Positions 35,601 through 36,368 of a stretch of DNA of 36,368 bases are shown in pieces. The stretch covers positions 1-36,368 of the forward strand of contig RDYN01000100.1 in the NCBI GenBank assembly GCA_004293365.1. The letters run 5' to 3'. A program made the translations under genes and the position numbers. Each line of letters begins with the position of its first letter. Position 1 is the first letter of the stretch. This DNA comes from Oscillatoriales cyanobacterium. Its GTDB lineage: Bacteria; Cyanobacteriota; Cyanobacteriia; Cyanobacteriales; Microcoleaceae. The notes below the pieces were generated by a model. It was given only the letters and a program-made list of their open reading frames with translations. It was not told the DNA's origin and ran no database searches.

Positions 35601-36135
35601 GATGGAATCTGCTAAAGAGTTGATGAATGCAGATCGCAGCAGTTTTTGGGTAATTGATAGAGATGCCAATCAATTGTGGACAAAGATTATTTTGCCCGAC
35701 GGTACTTTTTTTGAATTGCGAGTGGCGATCGGGCAAGGTTATGTGGGACAAGTGGCCCAAATGGGAGTTCCTCTAAATATACCGTTCGATCTTTATGATT
35801 ATCCGGGTTCTGAAACTTCTAAAAAAACGGACGAAAAAACCGGATATCGGACTTGCAGTTTGCTTTGTATGCCTGTTTGGAATCCAGACGGGGAGTTGAT
35901 TGCTGTGACGCAGTTAATTAATAAGATTAAATCGGATGGTGAGGATAAATCGATTGAATTATCTAAGCAAAATGTGCCAGAGCGTTTTCAGGCAAGTTTT
36001 GACCAAAGCGATCAAAATTATATGAAGATTTTTAATAATCAAGTGGGGGTGATTTTGCAAAATGCAGAATTGTTGGCGGCGGTTAAGCGGCAGGAACAAA
36101 CTTTGAGAAATAATTTGAGTTCGCCCGGTGATTAG
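32626..36135 (+). CDS. AAA-like ATPase fused to four GAF domains
   Basis: The protein has 1169 residues. Residues 1-340 form an AAA_35-type ATPase: VSTYVVRKADSELYQGL, Walker A SRQMGKTSL (K53), Walker B IVIFVDEID (D144-E145), then WTGGQPFLTQKICNYIW. Four GAF domains follow at about 385-565, 580-760, 775-955 and 965-1150. GAF1 and GAF3 resemble each other (DFEDVLYEILGSIT, GFDDILDATLRSIT), as do GAF2 and GAF4 (EATRSVSQSSL, AATRSVSQSSL; ADRSTLWL, ADRSSFWV), so a GAF pair was duplicated. GAF domains 2-4 keep NIPFD and (Y/F)RTxxxL motifs. No kinase, cyclase or other output is present, so it must signal through partners. The N-terminal ATPase type is shared with the TIR-AAA protein at 28555-30594. 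Confidence 0.9.
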   Translation: MYQEKSSAYTYKVGGHLPLDVSTYVVRKADSELYQGLTNGEFCYVLNSRQMGKTSLRVRTMHKLQAEGIACAAIDLTKIGSQDINPDQWYAGVIRRLVTSFKLDLNLRSWVREREFLPPVQRLSEFVEQVLLENIQGKIVIFVDEIDSILSLNFRADDFFAFIRACHEFDRLTFALLGVATPSDLIKDKYCTPFNLGRAVELYGFKLHEAQPLVQGLAGKVSYPESVVENVLIWTGGQPFLTQKICNYIWQQAENFPAKIPQDKSSIADWVENLVQTQIIDNWEVQDEPPHLKTIRDRILRSGQRTETLLKIYQQILIASDSCSEAKIPADESLEQMELRLSGLVVKRGGILSIYNKIYASVFNRNWTKKALAALQPDFKQLVAHQEHKVLSMLNSMEGRDFEDVLYEILGSITIKLGELMSVDRITIFFIDKDKNELWSIIARTTNSNSTKIQILANNPTAGRVTIYKKAVSIPSDLSETWYSDVVEEQDRKTGYKIYSNLTSPMLNEKGDIFAFVQLVNKLKEQHNPAGIFSEKVEIEGFTEVDRTLIGKYAPAIQRLLERCQSCYKLTQRLQASEALTEATRSVSQSSLDSEEIITKVMEAAKRLMNADRSTLWLLERETGQLWTKIRFEDGSVRELRIEVGQGFAGQVADSGKPVNIPFDLYEHPESITAKQTDQKTKYRTCSLLCMPVCSPDGELVAVTQLINKRRPGDFPEYDPETWPEAPECFQDSFDANSQKYMQIFNTQVGVALHNARQFAAMKQQAEYHPQNVVSQTLAMLNQVMDGQGFDDILDATLRSITLKMGKSLNADRTTIFLLDEEKNEFWSIIAEADVEGDRSLEIRVAADKGIVGHVACTKQSINIPFDFYDDPRSETAKALDIKNGYRTYTMLTLPLLNDQGNLVAVIQLINKIKQMDRPGSWSLSEKIDLEGFTKQDEERFAEDANLIQMILESFRTFHKTARGQRVAAALMAATRSVSQSSLEIDSILQRVMESAKELMNADRSSFWVIDRDANQLWTKIILPDGTFFELRVAIGQGYVGQVAQMGVPLNIPFDLYDYPGSETSKKTDEKTGYRTCSLLCMPVWNPDGELIAVTQLINKIKSDGEDKSIELSKQNVPERFQASFDQSDQNYMKIFNNQVGVILQNAELLAAVKRQEQTLRNNLSSPGD

Positions 36136-36166
36136 TATATTTAAAGAACAAAGAAGACATTTCGGT

Positions 36167-36244
36167 AGGTTCGTAGTGAGGACTTTAGTCCTTAGGTTCG
36201 TAGTGAGGACTTTAGTCCTTCTTTCTGAGGAGTAAAGTCCTCAT
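36167..36244. repeat. 27-bp tandem repeat and palindrome
   Basis: AGGTTCGTAGTGAGGACTTT... occurs twice in a row (36167-36193 and 36194-36220). It is followed by a near-complement, GAGGAGTAAAGTCCTCAT (36227-36244). It belongs to the same GTAGTG-x-GGACTTTAGTCC family as the other palindromes and follows the GAF protein stop by about 30 bp. Confidence 0.8.
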
Positions 36245-36368
36245 ACCATTTTTCTTTCTCCGCTGCATAGAATAGATCCTTTACCGGAAAGGATTTTAGG
36301 CGAACCAGGTCGTGGAGCTTCATACTGAATTGGTATCAGTCTTTTCCATTCCTAAGCCGTTTGGTGCG

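Noticed and set aside
36260..36368. tRNA or gene start at the right edge
   Set aside because: No T-loop consensus or cloverleaf arms and no coding start could be recognised before the window ends.

Overview
The window looks like chromosome of a filamentous, non-heterocystous cyanobacterium of the Microcoleus/Oscillatoria type. The signs are many HIP1-like GCGATCGC octamers, short tandem heptamer repeats between genes, interspersed AGAAACCCGGTTTCT palindromes, a phytochrome, and small cyanobacteria/plastid-specific families (Ycf33/DUF751, a CCB2/CCB4-like cytochrome b6f assembly factor, DUF3155). The assignment rests on sequence features only. No rRNA, tRNA or CRISPR array was seen.

Region 1 (about 600-12,060) is a sensory block. 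On the minus strand lie a single-domain receiver, a phytochrome histidine kinase with three extra PAS domains, a response regulator with the layout receiver, winged helix, HPt, receiver, receiver, and a CBS-like/coiled-coil protein with a degenerate chemoreceptor-type signalling region. On the plus strand follows a hybrid kinase whose GAF domain carries a Cys at the cyanobacteriochrome position. Gaps between these genes are long and repeat-filled, so this is a functional neighbourhood rather than a tight operon.

Region 2 (12,150-13,620) is an insertion: a truncated four-helix-bundle (S23-type) gene interrupted by an IS200/IS605-like element. The element encodes IsrB (IscB-like RuvC protein without HNH), preceded by a stretch that fits its omega RNA (HEARO-type).

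Region 3 (13,750-18,870) is ordinary metabolism and cell wall: NanE epimerase, penicillin-binding protein 2, a proline-rich membrane protein and a Tat-exported metallophosphoesterase.

Region 4 (18,896-21,107) pairs a small PD-(D/E)XK nuclease with a convergent Dam-type adenine methyltransferase. Between them is a duplicated segment of about 0.2 kb and a 98-bp tandem repeat.

Region 5 (21,389-28,030) holds Ycf33, a PadR regulator, a CCB2/CCB4-like protein, DUF3155, a Hik2/CSK-like kinase, a membrane protein with no ordinary start codon, and an HD-domain phosphohydrolase. A MITE-like element and several perfect palindromes are scattered here.

Region 6 (28,555-36,135) is an accessory, conflict-like cluster on the plus strand: an HTH-TIR-AAA protein, a DUF4058 protein, a RusA-like resolvase overlapping an AHJR/HEPN-like partner, and an AAA-like ATPase fused to four GAF domains with no recognisable output domain. 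The IsrB insertion and Region 6 are the most promising parts.
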